DNA of 64,000 bases from Planctomycetaceae bacterium (GTDB lineage: Bacteria; Planctomycetota; Planctomycetia; Planctomycetales; Planctomycetaceae), in NCBI GenBank assembly GCA_028284145.1, contig JANQSH010000143.1, positions 25,395 to 89,394 of the forward strand, given 5' to 3'. Under the pieces are notes generated by a model. The model saw only the letters and a list, made by a program, of their open reading frames with translations, searched no databases and was not told the origin of the DNA. Below, piece by piece: positions 8,593-19,139 of the stretch (its first letter is position 1; each line of letters begins with the position of its first letter). A program made the translations under genes and the position numbers.

Positions 8593-9579
8593 TTAACGTG
8601 CCGATGATGCTGCATACGTTTCAGCATAGTCCTGTACGGTCACTTTCAACCCCTCCGACAATTCGACGCGCGGATGGTATCCCAGTTCCTCCCGGGCCGC
8701 GGTAATGTCGGCACAGGAGTGCTTCACATCTCCAATGCGAGCCGGTGCATAAACGGGGTCGAACGGAAGTTGGAGAGATTCACAAATCTGCCGCAACAGA
8801 TCATTGACGGACAACGAACGACCGCAAGCGACATTGAAGACCTTCCCGCTGACTCCCTCGGTTGTTGCGGCCAGCACATTTGCATCGACCACGTTTTCCA
8901 CGTAGGTGAAATCACGCGATTGCTTCCCATCGCCAAAAATTGTCGGGCGTTGGCCAGATAACAAAGCCGAAACAAAAAGTGGAATGACAGCCGAGTAGGG
9001 ACTGTTCGGGTCCTGGCCTGGTCCAAAAACATTGAAGTAGCGCAACCGCACCGTCTCGATGTCATACGATGAAGCGAATGATTCGCAATAGAGTTCTCCC
9101 GCCAGTTTTGCCGTTGCATAAGGTGAAAGTGTCTGAGGCAACGCCTGTTCGTTTGTCATTGTCACTCCATCGACAGACTTGCGTCCATTGGCGATGCGAT
9201 CACCGTATGCACTGCTCGATCCGGAATAGACGACGCGCCGTACACTTGCCTGCCGGCAGGCATCAAGTACAGTCAGCGTTCCGGTTACGCAGGCGTGATT
9301 CGTCTCCAGTGGGGCCGCCACGCTGCGTGGCACCGACGCGAGCGCCGCCAGATGGAACACCACTTCGACGTCCTGAACGGCATCACGAATTGCACGATAT
9401 TCGGTGATGTCACCCTCGATAAATTCGATCCTGTCAATGACTGATTCGAGATTGGTGAGATGCCCGGTACTCAGATTGTCGAAAACGCGAACGTCATGCC
9501 CGTCGTGGACAAGCCGTCGGGTCAGATGGGAACCAATAAAACCTGCACCACCTGTCACGAGATATCTGGCCACGAACAC
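8593..9579 (-). CDS. NAD-dependent epimerase/dehydratase (UDP-sugar 4-epimerase type)
   Basis: A 328-aa extended SDR with a GTG start. It has the Rossmann motif TGGAGFIG (9-16), an Asp at the end of beta-2 (VFDN) favouring NAD, a catalytic Ser in SGSSSAYGD and YATAK (Tyr about 154, Lys about 158). This matches UDP-glucose/UDP-GlcNAc 4-epimerases and related UDP-sugar enzymes. It probably supplies a nucleotide-sugar for the polysaccharide assembled by the cluster. It lies 66 bases upstream of the kinase. The exact sugar specificity cannot be assigned. Confidence 0.9.
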   Translation of the reverse strand: MFVARYLVTGGAGFIGSHLTRRLVHDGHDVRVFDNLSTGHLTNLESVIDRIEFIEGDITEYRAIRDAVQDVEVVFHLAALASVPRSVAAPLETNHACVTGTLTVLDACRQASVRRVVYSGSSSAYGDRIANGRKSVDGVTMTNEQALPQTLSPYATAKLAGELYCESFASSYDIETVRLRYFNVFGPGQDPNSPYSAVIPLFVSALLSGQRPTIFGDGKQSRDFTYVENVVDANVLAATTEGVSGKVFNVACGRSLSVNDLLRQICESLQLPFDPVYAPARIGDVKHSCADITAAREELGYHPRVELSEGLKVTVQDYAETYAASSAR

Positions 9580-9763
9580 TTCTCCTGATTACGATTGAAT
9601 GGGATCGGACCGGAAAGAGATTCCGGGAATGTCTCGTAAGTTTATCGCGCAGTCGATGAGGTGCCGGATCAACATTTCTCACAACGAAAAAAGGGGCAAA
9701 GCGGCCTGCGAATCGATTCAGTCGCACCTGCCTGTTGCCTTTTGGCAACATGCGAAGCGATCT

Positions 9764-9866
9764 GGAGCGTGTTACGCTCTTCCGTGCCGCGACGAGTGTC
9801 GACTGACCTGCACAAATACAGGCTCCCACGAGTCAGAGACGTCACACCAGAAGGTCAACGGCTCTA
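9764..9866 (+). repeat. Interspersed hairpin repeat, copy 4 (stop-codon donor)
   Basis: Full copy starting GGAGCGTGTTACGCTCTTCC and ending ACGGCTCTA. The terminal CTA is the TAG stop of the endonuclease/exonuclease/phosphatase-family gene. A small TGTTGCC/GGCAACA hairpin (9733-9750) lies just outside it. Confidence 0.88.
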
Positions 9867-10910
9867 TTGGCGCTGGAGTGTGGCCGAAATCAGGCGGTGG
9901 TCGGAACCGTTTTTTCTTCCGGTCTTGCTGGAAATGAATTGCCATTCGCTGCTGGCAAGAATGTGGTCAATCCGCACCCAGGGTGTGTGGGCCGGCCAGA
10001 AACTCAGCCTCGCGTTCGGAGCCGTGTAGCCATAACCAAAACCCACTTCATCAAACGCATTTCCAAAGTCGCCCCAGTATCCATCGAACAACGAACTGAA
10101 GTCGGGCGTGTTGAAGTCCCCTGCGATCACTACAGGCATCGCGGGTTCCAATTGTGAGACGAATATCCGTGTCTCTCTGGCCTCGGCGTGGCGGAAATAC
10201 TGTTCTTCCTCAAGCTCCGCAATCCCTTCTCCACTCAGCAATGCCCGGGGATGCATGCCACGCAAGCCAAACCGGGCGGTCATCAGATGCACATTGACGA
10301 GATGGTATTTCCCATTCGGATCGTCGACTTCGACTGCAACCGCAGTCGTTCGTTGATAGATGGATGAATCGCAAACGCCAACCAGTTTCAGCGGATACCG
10401 CGAACCGATCCAAAACTCATCGTAATGCACGACATGCCAGTCTTCGAAGTAGCGACCCAGCAATTCGTCGGGATGTTTTGCTTCCTGCAGTAAAACGATA
10501 TCAGGATTCACGACTGAAATTTCGCTGAGAACAGTCATAAAATCGGGCTCGAATTCCTGAACATTGCAACTGACGACCTTCAGTTCTGGTCCTCCAGCCG
10601 AAGTGGTGAACAGGTTCGCCGGTGAGATCTGGAAATTCATCAATGGTCCCAACACGAGCAGCACGGAAACCAGATTGACCCAAACGAATTTCCGACATAC
10701 GGAAAATGCCCAACCCGCAAGCAGTAGTGCGGGAAAGACAAACAGTGACCCTGGAAGATAGGTCAACGCAGTCCCCAGCCACCAGGCTTCTGATACACTA
10801 CGCAGCAGCCATAACAGGCCGACGACCAGAACCAGGTAGCCAATCGAAGCATTTCTCAGCAAAGCGTTCGTTGAATCGGACGATGAGCGAGCTGTTCGTT
10901 TGAAACGCAT
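9864..10910 (-). CDS. Membrane-bound endonuclease/exonuclease/phosphatase family protein
   Basis: About 348 aa from the ATG at 10910; upstream in-frame starts would run into a repeat copy. About three hydrophobic helices precede a C-terminal EEP domain. EEP landmarks are VVSCNVQEF, VLLQEAKHP with the metal-binding Glu, VIAGDFNTPDFS, and GSDHRLISATL. Related membrane EEP proteins are common in bacterial polysaccharide clusters, with unknown or phosphodiesterase/phosphatase substrates. The active site faces either cytoplasm or periplasm; helix number alone does not decide. The gene is bracketed by repeat copies on both sides. Confidence 0.85.
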   Translation of the reverse strand: MRFKRTARSSSDSTNALLRNASIGYLVLVVGLLWLLRSVSEAWWLGTALTYLPGSLFVFPALLLAGWAFSVCRKFVWVNLVSVLLVLGPLMNFQISPANLFTTSAGGPELKVVSCNVQEFEPDFMTVLSEISVVNPDIVLLQEAKHPDELLGRYFEDWHVVHYDEFWIGSRYPLKLVGVCDSSIYQRTTAVAVEVDDPNGKYHLVNVHLMTARFGLRGMHPRALLSGEGIAELEEEQYFRHAEARETRIFVSQLEPAMPVVIAGDFNTPDFSSLFDGYWGDFGNAFDEVGFGYGYTAPNARLSFWPAHTPWVRIDHILASSEWQFISSKTGRKNGSDHRLISATLQRQ

Positions 10911-11010
10911 CTTGTCGTGCCGTTTCCCCCGAACAGCGCGCGAGGTCCCCGTAGAGTGTGGGTTTCCAGTGTATGGTTGATTCAAACGGGTCATTGAATG
11001 CCTGCGTTTC

Positions 11011-11117
11011 AGAGCGTATTGCGCTCCTCTGTGCCGCGATGGGTGTTGTTCGGCCTGCAAACACAGGCCCCCATGAGCCAGAGACGTCACATTGACATTA
11101 GAAGGTAAACTGTTCTA
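11011..11117 (+). repeat. Interspersed hairpin repeat, copy 5 (stop-codon donor)
   Basis: Full copy with a small insertion (ATTGACATT region) before the closing AAACTGTTCTA. The final CTA provides the TAG stop of the polysaccharide-deacetylase-like gene. It separates that gene from the EEP gene. Confidence 0.88.
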
Positions 11118-12335
11118 TACGGGAGCCATCACTGGGGGACAAAGCACATTTTTCACATCAGTTTCGCCGCGTTCCGCTGCGCGTACGAGTTGAGCCATTT
11201 CCCAGGCGGTCACATAGTGGTACCGAAAGGCCGGATTCACTTTTGCAAGATCAGCCAGATCCTGGTGAAATTTTTTCGTCGGCTCACCGAGCAATGTATC
11301 GATATTGCCCGCCTTGCAGCCGTGGGTATGCAACTTGATGAATCGCCATTCGGGTCTGCCCGCGACATGCACACCGGCATCGAGCCACATCTTCAACCGA
11401 CGCAGCGATGCTGGCCGACCACCGTGCAAATCCCCGTTTTCAATACGTGGTATCACGCCCCACTTGCGGTATTGCCAGTCGAGAGTCAACGGCCCCTGAA
11501 TCATCAGCAGATGATCTGCCGGTGCTTGTTGCCCGATTCGTGCCAGCAGGCCTCGATCGTGTGACTTTGGCTCTCCTGGTCGGTCCTGCGCGTAATAGAT
11601 GCTGTTGATCATTGTTGTCTGTGTGGGACTCGGTGCCGAGGGTAAAGTGAAATCGGCATAGCATCCGGTTTCCTGCAGGACAGTCAGTTCCTGATCAACG
11701 CCACACCAACGACTATCGGGCCGGGAGTTGCACAACGCCCAGTTGCCGTGAATAAACCCGTACACAATTTCGCCCGTTACAGGATCACGCCGCAACAGAT
11801 TGTGACGATGAAACAGTGTTTCACGAAACGACTCCATCTTCTCCCGCAACCCCTCGGCTGTGTCGTTGTCGTGATGCAGATGGACATCGACATCACCGAA
11901 TCCTGCATGGCACAATTTCGACAGCAAGTCGAGGTATTCGGGCTGATACTGATCTTGCGGAAAAAAGAACGTGTGTTGTGGCACGCGGCCGTTGCTGTCC
12001 TGAAATTCCTTAAATTGTTCCGGGTATTCCTTCGTCCAGCGGCGAACGCGGTCCAGCGCTTCGTCAATCGGCGTTCGCCCCCACTCCGGCTCATAGTGAT
12101 CACAGATGGCGATGAACACGTCAACCGGTTGAATGCCGTTATTGTGATCAGTCACGTTGAGCGAGAGATGGACATTCGCCAGACCGGTCGATTTGGCCGC
12201 TCGGAGTTGTGCGCTTCGAGCAGGCAGCCAAATCTGCATGTGCCGTTTCCTGATCAATGCCCAGACAGCCAACGCGCTCAGCGTTCCCGCTGCCAGTATG
12301 CTGAGCATGGCAATGATCCACCACTCCGAAATCAT
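11115..12335 (-). CDS. Polysaccharide deacetylase-like protein with N-terminal TM
   Basis: 406 aa with an N-terminal TM helix (about 5-27) and a large domain. It contains [23 protein letters not shown] and GFIHGNWAL, a pattern of Asp/His clusters like the metal site of NodB-fold carbohydrate esterases, although the canonical NodB motifs are not exact. It ends with KLHTHGC and a helical tail. ATGA overlap (4 bp) with the upstream GT2 gene shows tight co-transcription. It probably de-N- or de-O-acetylates the nascent polysaccharide, or is a structural homologue; enzyme activity is inferred only. Confidence 0.75.
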   Translation of the reverse strand: MISEWWIIAMLSILAAGTLSALAVWALIRKRHMQIWLPARSAQLRAAKSTGLANVHLSLNVTDHNNGIQPVDVFIAICDHYEPEWGRTPIDEALDRVRRWTKEYPEQFKEFQDSNGRVPQHTFFFPQDQYQPEYLDLLSKLCHAGFGDVDVHLHHDNDTAEGLREKMESFRETLFHRHNLLRRDPVTGEIVYGFIHGNWALCNSRPDSRWCGVDQELTVLQETGCYADFTLPSAPSPTQTTMINSIYYAQDRPGEPKSHDRGLLARIGQQAPADHLLMIQGPLTLDWQYRKWGVIPRIENGDLHGGRPASLRRLKMWLDAGVHVAGRPEWRFIKLHTHGCKAGNIDTLLGEPTKKFHQDLADLAKVNPAFRYHYVTAWEMAQLVRAAERGETDVKNVLCPPVMAPV

Positions 12336-13531
12336 GGCGTCACCTTTGCGTTTTCGGTCGCCGCTTCCGTTGTCGAACGCTCCGTCCGCTTCCAGGTGCC
12401 TCCCTTAATCCCCGAGGCAAAACGCCAGAAACCAACACCCAAAGCGACATTCATGGAGACGAACATGGCTGGCACACGCAGTAATTTCGACAGTTTTCCA
12501 CCCTTCGTGAACCATAGCCCACCAAAGGCAGCGACGTAGAACAATTCGTGAATGAGCAGGATTTTGAGATAGAACGGATTTCCGATCAGCAGAACGTTGC
12601 TGACAATAGCCGCGATCAGAAAAGCGGGGGTGAACCACCTCAAGACTTTGTGAGATACAAAAGCAAATGCGACTCGGCCACGTAACGGATTCAACAACCC
12701 CACCAGCCAGCAGAGACTTTGAAAGGCTCCTGCGCCAATCCGCGAGCGGCGGTGAAACTCATCTTGGATTGCCGGCGCCGTTTCCTCTCGGGCCATTGCG
12801 GTTTCGTCATAAATGAGTTTCCGACCGGCAAGGTGAACCCGCATGCCGATCAGAAAATCATCGATGATGGTGTTGGCGGGGATGGAATCGTACAGTTCTT
12901 TGCGAATTGCATAGATCGCTCCGTTGGCGCCGAGTAACGCGCCGAGTTGACCTTCCGCCCGTTTGATCTGGTTTTCGTAACTCCAATAGATTCCATCGAC
13001 ATTCTGGCCGGTTTCGGCATCCTGCAGAATCAACTTGCCGACCACGCCACCGACCTGCGGATCCCCAAAATGTCGCACAAGCCGTTTTAAGGCATCACGA
13101 TCCATCATTGTATTGGCATCAGATAGGACGACAATCTCGCCCGTAGCCTCCGGGATGCAATCATTCAAGACTGACGCTTTTCCCCTGCGGACGGGAAACT
13201 GCATGAGCCGGACGCGTGGATCTTCCACAGTCCTGACCAGTTCACCAGTCAGATCTTCATCGCCATCGCACCCGATGACAATCTCAAAACGATCGATCGG
13301 ATAATCGATCAGCAACGCATTCTGCAGTCGTTCCAGAATGACATCCTCTTCTTTGTACGCGGCAATCACCAGCGATACCTGTGGCCATTCCCGCTGTCCA
13401 TTCGCATCGACAATCGGGCCGGGGATGCGTCCAAAGAGTCGCGCCAGACCACAGACAATGATCGGGTACACAACGTACGAATAGGCCGTCAGTCCCAACG
13501 AAGTCCAAAATAGAATCTCAATAAATGTCAT
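12332..13531 (-). CDS. Family 2 glycosyltransferase, membrane-bound
   Basis: 399 aa with an N-terminal TM helix ([19 protein letters not shown]), a GT-A domain and several C-terminal TM helices. Visible motifs are [14 protein letters not shown] at the start of the GT2 fold, the DXD-like [15 protein letters not shown], the acidic IIDDFLIGM, and [13 protein letters not shown] in the position of the acceptor-site motif. The architecture resembles processive or single-sugar inverting transferases of the NodC/IcaA group. Its start overlaps the stop of the hexapeptide acetyltransferase by 4 bases. Confidence 0.92.
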   Translation of the reverse strand: MTFIEILFWTSLGLTAYSYVVYPIIVCGLARLFGRIPGPIVDANGQREWPQVSLVIAAYKEEDVILERLQNALLIDYPIDRFEIVIGCDGDEDLTGELVRTVEDPRVRLMQFPVRRGKASVLNDCIPEATGEIVVLSDANTMMDRDALKRLVRHFGDPQVGGVVGKLILQDAETGQNVDGIYWSYENQIKRAEGQLGALLGANGAIYAIRKELYDSIPANTIIDDFLIGMRVHLAGRKLIYDETAMAREETAPAIQDEFHRRSRIGAGAFQSLCWLVGLLNPLRGRVAFAFVSHKVLRWFTPAFLIAAIVSNVLLIGNPFYLKILLIHELFYVAAFGGLWFTKGGKLSKLLRVPAMFVSMNVALGVGFWRFASGIKGGTWKRTERSTTEAATENAKVTP

Positions 13532-14133
13532 TGCAGCACCTCCCGTAACTGGCTCACGGTCTGGTTGATTTCACTTTCCGGTGTGTTGTCGGTTTTCATT
13601 TCCGGCCCGTCCACTTTGGTTTGATTGACATCGTGACGGCGAATCACCTTTGCCGGAATTCCTCCTACGGTTGTATCCGGTTCGATATCTTTGACCACAA
13701 CGGCGTTTGCACCGACGCGTGCACGATCGCCAATTATCACCGGTCCGACAATTTTGGCTCCCGCTCCGATGAACACGTCATTCCCCAGTCGTGGACTCTG
13801 GTTCTTCTCGGCGCCAATTGTCACCTGATGCTCGATCAACACGCATTTCCCTCCCCGGACACTGCTGTTGATCACCACTCCCTGACTGTGAATCAACACA
13901 AAGCCCGGTCCAAATTGAGCGTTTCGCCCGATGATGCACTGACAGCAGATGGCGTTCAGCTTGTTGAAGACCATCGCCAGCGGGACCAGTTTCCATTGCA
14001 CCGACCACTGCATCATGCGGTACAGGAACATTGCCGCCGTGCCATCGGTCAGGCAGGTCTTCAGCAATGCACGGAACGAAGTCGAACCGTAACACCACTG
14101 CGCCTTCGCTTTCAGGTCTTTGAGAATCATCAT
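13528..14133 (-). CDS. Hexapeptide-repeat (CysE-like) acyltransferase
   Basis: A 201-aa protein. A helical N-terminus is followed by left-handed beta-helix hexapeptide repeats (IGRNAQFGPGFVLIHSQG, VFIGAGAKIVGPVIIGDRARVGANAVVVKDI), ending in a flexible acidic tail. The HSQGVVIN stretch has the catalytic His expected of the serine-acetyltransferase-like subgroup. In polysaccharide clusters these enzymes usually O-acetylate a sugar. It is linked 4 bp to the GT2 and 36 bp to the deacetylase gene upstream. A housekeeping CysE is less likely here. Confidence 0.88.
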   Translation of the reverse strand: MMILKDLKAKAQWCYGSTSFRALLKTCLTDGTAAMFLYRMMQWSVQWKLVPLAMVFNKLNAICCQCIIGRNAQFGPGFVLIHSQGVVINSSVRGGKCVLIEHQVTIGAEKNQSPRLGNDVFIGAGAKIVGPVIIGDRARVGANAVVVKDIEPDTTVGGIPAKVIRRHDVNQTKVDGPEMKTDNTPESEINQTVSQLREVLQ

Positions 14134-14169
14134 TGGTATAAAGTCTCGAAGTGGAACTTGTAATCAATC

Positions 14170-15219
14170 TCAGCAGGGTGGAAACGCAAACTGCGGAATC
14201 AAGAACGCCAAAGCGACCGCTGCGAGAAGCACAAACGGTGCGTAACAAACCAGTTGGCTTTTCCGGCTGCGATGACGATACCGCCAGACACGCCTGCCGG
14301 TTGGCACAACGCCGGTTATCAATTTCGCTGGTTGTGTATTGCGAGATTCGATTTCCGATTGTTTCAGCACGTCGTCCGTCAGTTCCGAGAATGTGGTGAC
14401 TTCAAGCCCATCGATCGTTGCCGCCCAGGTGAGAAACGCTTTGAGCTTCTCGATTTCTTCATTCCGCGCTCGAACATCTGCAGGATCTGCTGCCCGGGTG
14501 ATGAACGAAAAACTGTGCATCAACATCACCAGGTAAGGCTCGCCTTCATCCACCGCCTGTTTTGTGACCGACTTCAATTCCTCCAGCGAACAGGCATTGA
14601 TGTCGAAATGCCGGACCATCTTCAAACCAGTGACACATTGCGCCGTCGTGACCGGTAACTCCCACGCGCCATTCTGCCTTTCGAGGCGATTGCGGTTGAG
14701 AAATCCACGCTCCAATTCCGAACAGTTATTCCAACCGTATGCGTAGGATGAATCGCCAATCAGCCCCTCTGCGGCACAGGCACGCAGTGTATCGCGATTG
14801 GCGCCAAGATTACCCGCTCGATGCCAAAGTGGTTTCCGACCGGTCCAGCGCTTTATGTTTTCAATTCCCTGCCGCAACAGGTCGCGCTGCTCTTTCAATG
14901 AGTATTGTGAAATGTGATCCAATTGCCTGCCGGTAATCTGCGACAAGTTCTCGACATGCGTATGAAGTTGCACATCTCCTCCATGTGTTTGAATGTCATC
15001 ACAAATTTTCTGATACGTCTCCTCGCCCCACAGATGCACGTCATAGACATGCAGAAAGTATGTCGCCTGCCAGCCAAAACGCGATAGCTCATTCGCAATG
15101 AAATTGATGCCGAATTCCCCGTCGCGACATTGACCATAGATCTGCACGTCGGGCGCATCGCATTCATTGCCGCGTACGCTGACCTCAGTATCGATTGAAA
15201 AAATCAGTCTCGTTGTCAT
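14170..15219 (-). CDS. Polysaccharide deacetylase family protein
   Basis: 349 aa with a NodB-like fold at the start. LIFSIDTEV holds the catalytic/metal Asp pair region, GDVQLHTHVENL holds the His residues, HRAGNLGANRDTL has the conserved Arg, and LVMLMHSFSF supplies a late His. The C-terminus ends in one TM helix (FVLLAAVALAFLIPQF), an unusual C-terminal anchor that suggests the domain is on the cytoplasmic side or tail-anchored. It is the second deacetylase-like gene in the cluster. It may modify the polymer or its precursor. Confidence 0.85.
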   Translation of the reverse strand: MTTRLIFSIDTEVSVRGNECDAPDVQIYGQCRDGEFGINFIANELSRFGWQATYFLHVYDVHLWGEETYQKICDDIQTHGGDVQLHTHVENLSQITGRQLDHISQYSLKEQRDLLRQGIENIKRWTGRKPLWHRAGNLGANRDTLRACAAEGLIGDSSYAYGWNNCSELERGFLNRNRLERQNGAWELPVTTAQCVTGLKMVRHFDINACSLEELKSVTKQAVDEGEPYLVMLMHSFSFITRAADPADVRARNEEIEKLKAFLTWAATIDGLEVTTFSELTDDVLKQSEIESRNTQPAKLITGVVPTGRRVWRYRHRSRKSQLVCYAPFVLLAAVALAFLIPQFAFPPC

Positions 15220-15258
15220 CTCATTGCGTTCCTGGCGCTGCCGTGGTTCGATTGTCTG

Positions 15259-16515
15259 TCAAACGCCTGCCGACTCCGCCATGCGGTTCATTTCATGGTT
15301 CCGATCGCCACAAGGCAGACTCAATTCCAACGATTGATACAGATCGACATACCGTTGGCTGAGTGTGTACCAGTTGCGTTCCCGGATCACATATTCGCGC
15401 GACATCTCTGCAAGTGACTGCATTTCCTGTGGTGAATTGAGCGCGAATCGGCAGCGGTTCACCAACTCATCCACGTTTTCGGCAGGAAACAGCAGTCCAT
15501 TCCTGCCATCTTCGACAAGTTCACGAATTCCACCGACGTCGCTTCCGATGACAACCTTCTTCAAAGCCATCGCCTCAAGTGGTTTCAGCGGCGTAACGAG
15601 TTCCGTGATCCGTCGGGATGTCCGCGGATAGACCAGAATGTCAATCACCGAGTAGTAGCGGAGTACGTCGTCATGCTTCACTCGACCGGTGAAGATCACA
15701 CGGTCTTCCAGTCCGTACTCCTTCGTCATTGCTTTGAGACGCATTTCCTCATGACCTCCGCCGACGATGAGCACTTTGAGATCATCTCGTTCTGCACAGA
15801 GTTGCTTTGCGGCTTCCAGTAGTAAATGCAGCCCTTCAAACCGGAAAAATGTGCCAATGAAACCGATCACCTGGCAGTCAGTGAGACCAAGTTTCTCAGC
15901 AATTTCCCGGTCGTAAGGCTGAGGCGTGAACTTTTCGGTATCGACGCCGTTGGGTGTGACGATGATTTTCTCCGGATCGATGCCCCGCTCGATCACGTCC
16001 ATCTTCAATCCCTCGCTAATCACCGATGCCCGATCTGCTGACCGGAGCAATTTCGTTTCGAGGTTACGTGTCACGTTGTAGCGGAAACTTCCCTCTTTCG
16101 TTTTGCCTTGATCGACTGCCGCGTCTTCCCAGAAAGCGCGAATCTCGTAAAGAAACGGCACATTGTATTGCTTCGCGACCGCCCGGGCCGCCAGACCATT
16201 CAATGAAGAGGAATGGGCATGGACAAGCTGGAACCGGGAATCCCAATGTCTCTGAGCGGCTTCGCGAACTGATCGGACGGTCAGCCATTCGCGCAATAGT
16301 GGGAGACGGCGAATCGAAGCAGATCCGACCGGTATGGCGCGGAAGTAGTTCACACCGTTGATCGTTTCGATCTCATTCCTGTAGTCAAAGATCGAAGAGG
16401 AAACGACGTTGACATCAACACCACGCCGAGCGAGCGATTCCGCAATATACCGGCTTCGCATGCTGTAACCGCTGACGTAGGGAACGGTTTGATCGAAAAA
16501 CTTCAGGATGCTCAT
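15259..16515 (-). CDS. Family 4 glycosyltransferase (exosortase-locus Daro_2409-like)
   Basis: 418 aa, GT-B fold. The N-terminus (FFDQTVPYVSGYSMRSRYI) has the acceptor-loop pattern of the glycosyltransferases associated with PEP-CTERM/exosortase loci (Daro_2409 type); I recognise this by eye only. The C-terminal domain has VTPNGVDTEKF, VIGFIGTFFRFEGLHLLLEAA and the E-x7-E-like PLKPLEAMALKKVVIGSDVGG. It transfers a sugar from a nucleotide donor on the cytoplasmic side. It lies 39 bases upstream of the deacetylase gene. Confidence 0.9.
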   Translation of the reverse strand: MSILKFFDQTVPYVSGYSMRSRYIAESLARRGVDVNVVSSSIFDYRNEIETINGVNYFRAIPVGSASIRRLPLLREWLTVRSVREAAQRHWDSRFQLVHAHSSSLNGLAARAVAKQYNVPFLYEIRAFWEDAAVDQGKTKEGSFRYNVTRNLETKLLRSADRASVISEGLKMDVIERGIDPEKIIVTPNGVDTEKFTPQPYDREIAEKLGLTDCQVIGFIGTFFRFEGLHLLLEAAKQLCAERDDLKVLIVGGGHEEMRLKAMTKEYGLEDRVIFTGRVKHDDVLRYYSVIDILVYPRTSRRITELVTPLKPLEAMALKKVVIGSDVGGIRELVEDGRNGLLFPAENVDELVNRCRFALNSPQEMQSLAEMSREYVIRERNWYTLSQRYVDLYQSLELSLPCGDRNHEMNRMAESAGV

Positions 16516-16584
16516 CGTGTCAACCTCGACAAAAATGTTGTTCTTCTGTTTTAGATGTTGGTTTGTTTCTGCCGAAACTTTTCT

Positions 16585-17739
16585 TCAGGCGGATATCATT
16601 GCGGGGAATAACAGCGACCGAGTTTGCTCGGCATTCTCGCGCCAACTGATTGCTCGGCCAATCGGCTGCCGTACACCGTCCGAGCTTTCGTTCTCATCCA
16701 GCACATTTTCAATCGCCTTTGCCAGGGCGATTGCATTCCCGGGTGGAACGGTTCGACCGTACTGGTCAGCGAGAATCAAATCCGGTATACCACCTACATG
16801 AGACGCAACGACCGGTAACCCGCAAGCCAGCGATTCCAACACAACATTCGGACACCCTTCATCCAGACTGGGCAGGCACAGCAGATCGCAGGCGTTCATC
16901 CACAGTGGGATCTCTTCGTGCGGCTGTCGCCCGAAAAAGTGCACCCGATCAGTCATTCCCATCGCTTCACATTGCAGTTTGAGCGACTGCCTTAATTCTC
17001 CGTCACCCACAATGTTCAATCGTATCTCCTCAGGAAGGTGCGACATGGCATCAATCAGATGGGTGATTCCTTTAATCAGCGTCAGGTTGCCAACAAAGAG
17101 TATCTGACGTTTTTCCCGATCAATCTGTTCAAAAGTTGACCGAACGTCCGTCCGCTCCGGATCTGGTCGAAACATTTTGGTGTCGACACCGTTGGGAATC
17201 ACTTCTACACGGGATGGATCAATTCCCAGGTCGACAATTTTCTGAGCGAGCGCATCGGAAACAGCGACAACGGAATCTGCCTGTCGCAATGCCGACCGGG
17301 TCAGACGCCGACGTAACCCCCGCTGCGCTCCGACATTGATATCCGTGCCGTGCACTTTGACAATCAACCGCTTGCCGAGTCGCCGGGCGATCATTGCGGC
17401 AGCGTAGGCATCTGGAAACGCCCAGGTCGCATAAATTGCATCAAATCTCTTTTCACGTTCGAGTTTGCGTACCGTCCGGAAAATCCCCAGGAACATCAGC
17501 CAGCCGTATGTCCACCGCAGAATTTTCGGAATATGCAGATAACGCGGGTAATACACGGGAATGCCTTCAATTTCATCCTGACAGGGAATTGAGTTTGCCA
17601 GTCGACTTAATCGCGGAACTGGAGTGACAACGTGCAATTCACACAGCTCGGCCAGCGACCGAAATTGTTGCCGATTGAAGGCCGCCTTCGTCGGTTCGAT
17701 GCGATTCGGAAACAGATTGGAAATGGCAAGGACCTTCAT
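16585..17739 (-). CDS. Family 4 glycosyltransferase
   Basis: About 384 aa from the ATG giving MKVLAISNLFPN. A longer frame reaches into a repeat copy and is rejected. The GT-B fold shows VIPNGVDTKMF, ILFVGNLTLIKGITHLIDAM and the E-x7-E region DEGCPNVVLESLACGLPVVASHVGG. It has no TM helix, so it is a cytoplasmic or membrane-peripheral retaining transferase. It lies 69 bases upstream of the Daro_2409-like transferase in the same operon. Confidence 0.9.
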   Translation of the reverse strand: MKVLAISNLFPNRIEPTKAAFNRQQFRSLAELCELHVVTPVPRLSRLANSIPCQDEIEGIPVYYPRYLHIPKILRWTYGWLMFLGIFRTVRKLEREKRFDAIYATWAFPDAYAAAMIARRLGKRLIVKVHGTDINVGAQRGLRRRLTRSALRQADSVVAVSDALAQKIVDLGIDPSRVEVIPNGVDTKMFRPDPERTDVRSTFEQIDREKRQILFVGNLTLIKGITHLIDAMSHLPEEIRLNIVGDGELRQSLKLQCEAMGMTDRVHFFGRQPHEEIPLWMNACDLLCLPSLDEGCPNVVLESLACGLPVVASHVGGIPDLILADQYGRTVPPGNAIALAKAIENVLDENESSDGVRQPIGRAISWRENAEQTRSLLFPAMISA

Positions 17740-17795
17740 TCGTATCAACTCTAGTTCAAAACTTCGGGGCTTCGTGATTATTTTGAATGTCTGCT

Positions 17796-17896
17796 TAGAG
17801 CAGTTTCCCTTCTGATGTGACGTCTCTGGCTCATGGGGGCCTGTGTTTGCAGGCCGAACAACACCCATCGCGGCACAGAAGCGCGTAACACGCTCA
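17796..17896 (-). repeat. Interspersed hairpin repeat, copy 6, inverted (stop-codon donor)
   Basis: Full copy in opposite orientation, from TAGAGCAGTTTCCC to GTAACACGCTCA. Its right end, read on the minus strand, begins TGAGCGTGTTACGC, and that TGA is the stop of the FemAB-like gene. It lies between two co-oriented cluster genes. Confidence 0.88.
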
Positions 17897-19138
17897 GTGA
17901 CCTGTCCTTCTGCGCCATTGCCGCAGTTTATTCATCAGCCCCAGCCGTGTGAGAACTCGTCTCGCCATCCGGTTGGCGAATCGGCAGAATCGGATGTAAT
18001 TGATGCAGGACGACCGAATCACGCCGCGCGGCATAATCCAGATTTCTGTCATCTGGCTGATGTCGTTGCCGAAAAACCGTTTGTATTCGGAGTCGCCACT
18101 GCCAAAGTCGTACAGTGTTGGTGTGTTGCTTTCGATCAGACTTTCAAATGCGAGCACTTGCGCCACCTGCCCTGGAGAAAATTCCGCCAATTCCCGCAGG
18201 TAAGCGCTTTCTTCCCCAATGGCGATTCCGCGATACTGATGCGCGATCTCGAAAGCAATTGGCTTGCCTTCGCGATAAAGCAGGAAGGATCGCAATGCCC
18301 CCACTTCGGCCAGGAAGGTGAGCCGCCGTTGTTCCTGCTCATTGTTTTTGATACGTAATCCAAAGTGCTGCGACTGCCAGGATTGTTTTGAGATTTCGTG
18401 ACACTTCTGCAGGAAGTCAGGCACCTGATCAGCAGTCGTGATGGCCTCCAATTTCACATTGCCGATTTTCTTCACCCGTTTTCTCAAGCTCTTCCGAGAG
18501 TTTTTCGAGAACTTCTGCCAGTATGTGTTCGGGGTGCCTCCGAAAAATGTGCGATGACGATTTTCGAACCCTCCAGGTGAGAACAACTGATACGGTCCCT
18601 GACGGAATTCGAGCAGGTTCTGGTGATCGGTCGACTTCTCTTCCACATCTTCAATAATCAGAAAGTCGTAGTGATTTTCGCAAATCCACTCGATGGTGGC
18701 ACACAACAAAGTTGCCCTGGCGTTGGCATATTGTCCCAGGACTTGCTGTCCAGCCAGCACGAAACCGTTCAGCTTCACCGGCAACAAAAGTCCGCCCGCC
18801 TCCTGCAGACTCTTCTGGCGGGGCAGCAAAGCCACTAATGCAACAAGTTCATCATCACAGTGACATTCCCCAATGATGACTGCCGGTTCGCCATTTTCGA
18901 CATTCGCCAGGGCATCGAGATGGATGCTCTGTGGATGCAGGCTGATGCCCGCTGTTTCATCGCGCTGAAACAGATCGTACCAGTCCGCCTCAACGACGAG
19001 CGCATCGACATCTTCGGTTGGTTCCAGCGTTCGAAAGGAAACCGATAAGTCTCGATGCGAAGACGCCTGACTGACTGCAATGTCAGGTGAATGTTCGTTT
19101 TGCAGTTCTTCCGTCTGTTGTTGTACGAGGTTCGTCAT
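17894..19138 (-). CDS. FemAB/CelD-like GNAT acyltransferase (1 of 3)
   Basis: About 414 aa from the ATG at 19138, one base after the stop of the upstream GT4 gene. The C-terminal GNAT-like domain has KFSKNSRKSLRKRVKKI, RGIAIGEESAYLRELAEFSPGQVAQVLAFESLI, then LYDFGSGDSEYKRFFG, the signature of the CelD/BcsL and PEP-CTERM-associated FemAB group. These proteins often accompany exopolysaccharide loci and are thought to acylate or aminoacylate sugars; the substrate is unknown. It ends in a basic, Arg-rich tail. Confidence 0.85.
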   Translation of the reverse strand: MTNLVQQQTEELQNEHSPDIAVSQASSHRDLSVSFRTLEPTEDVDALVVEADWYDLFQRDETAGISLHPQSIHLDALANVENGEPAVIIGECHCDDELVALVALLPRQKSLQEAGGLLLPVKLNGFVLAGQQVLGQYANARATLLCATIEWICENHYDFLIIEDVEEKSTDHQNLLEFRQGPYQLFSPGGFENRHRTFFGGTPNTYWQKFSKNSRKSLRKRVKKIGNVKLEAITTADQVPDFLQKCHEISKQSWQSQHFGLRIKNNEQEQRRLTFLAEVGALRSFLLYREGKPIAFEIAHQYRGIAIGEESAYLRELAEFSPGQVAQVLAFESLIESNTPTLYDFGSGDSEYKRFFGNDISQMTEIWIMPRGVIRSSCINYIRFCRFANRMARRVLTRLGLMNKLRQWRRRTGH

Positions 19139-19139
19139 C

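Noticed and set aside
11748..12539. Plus-strand 263-aa open frame
   Set aside because: Antisense to the deacetylase-like and GT2 genes, which overlap in an operon.
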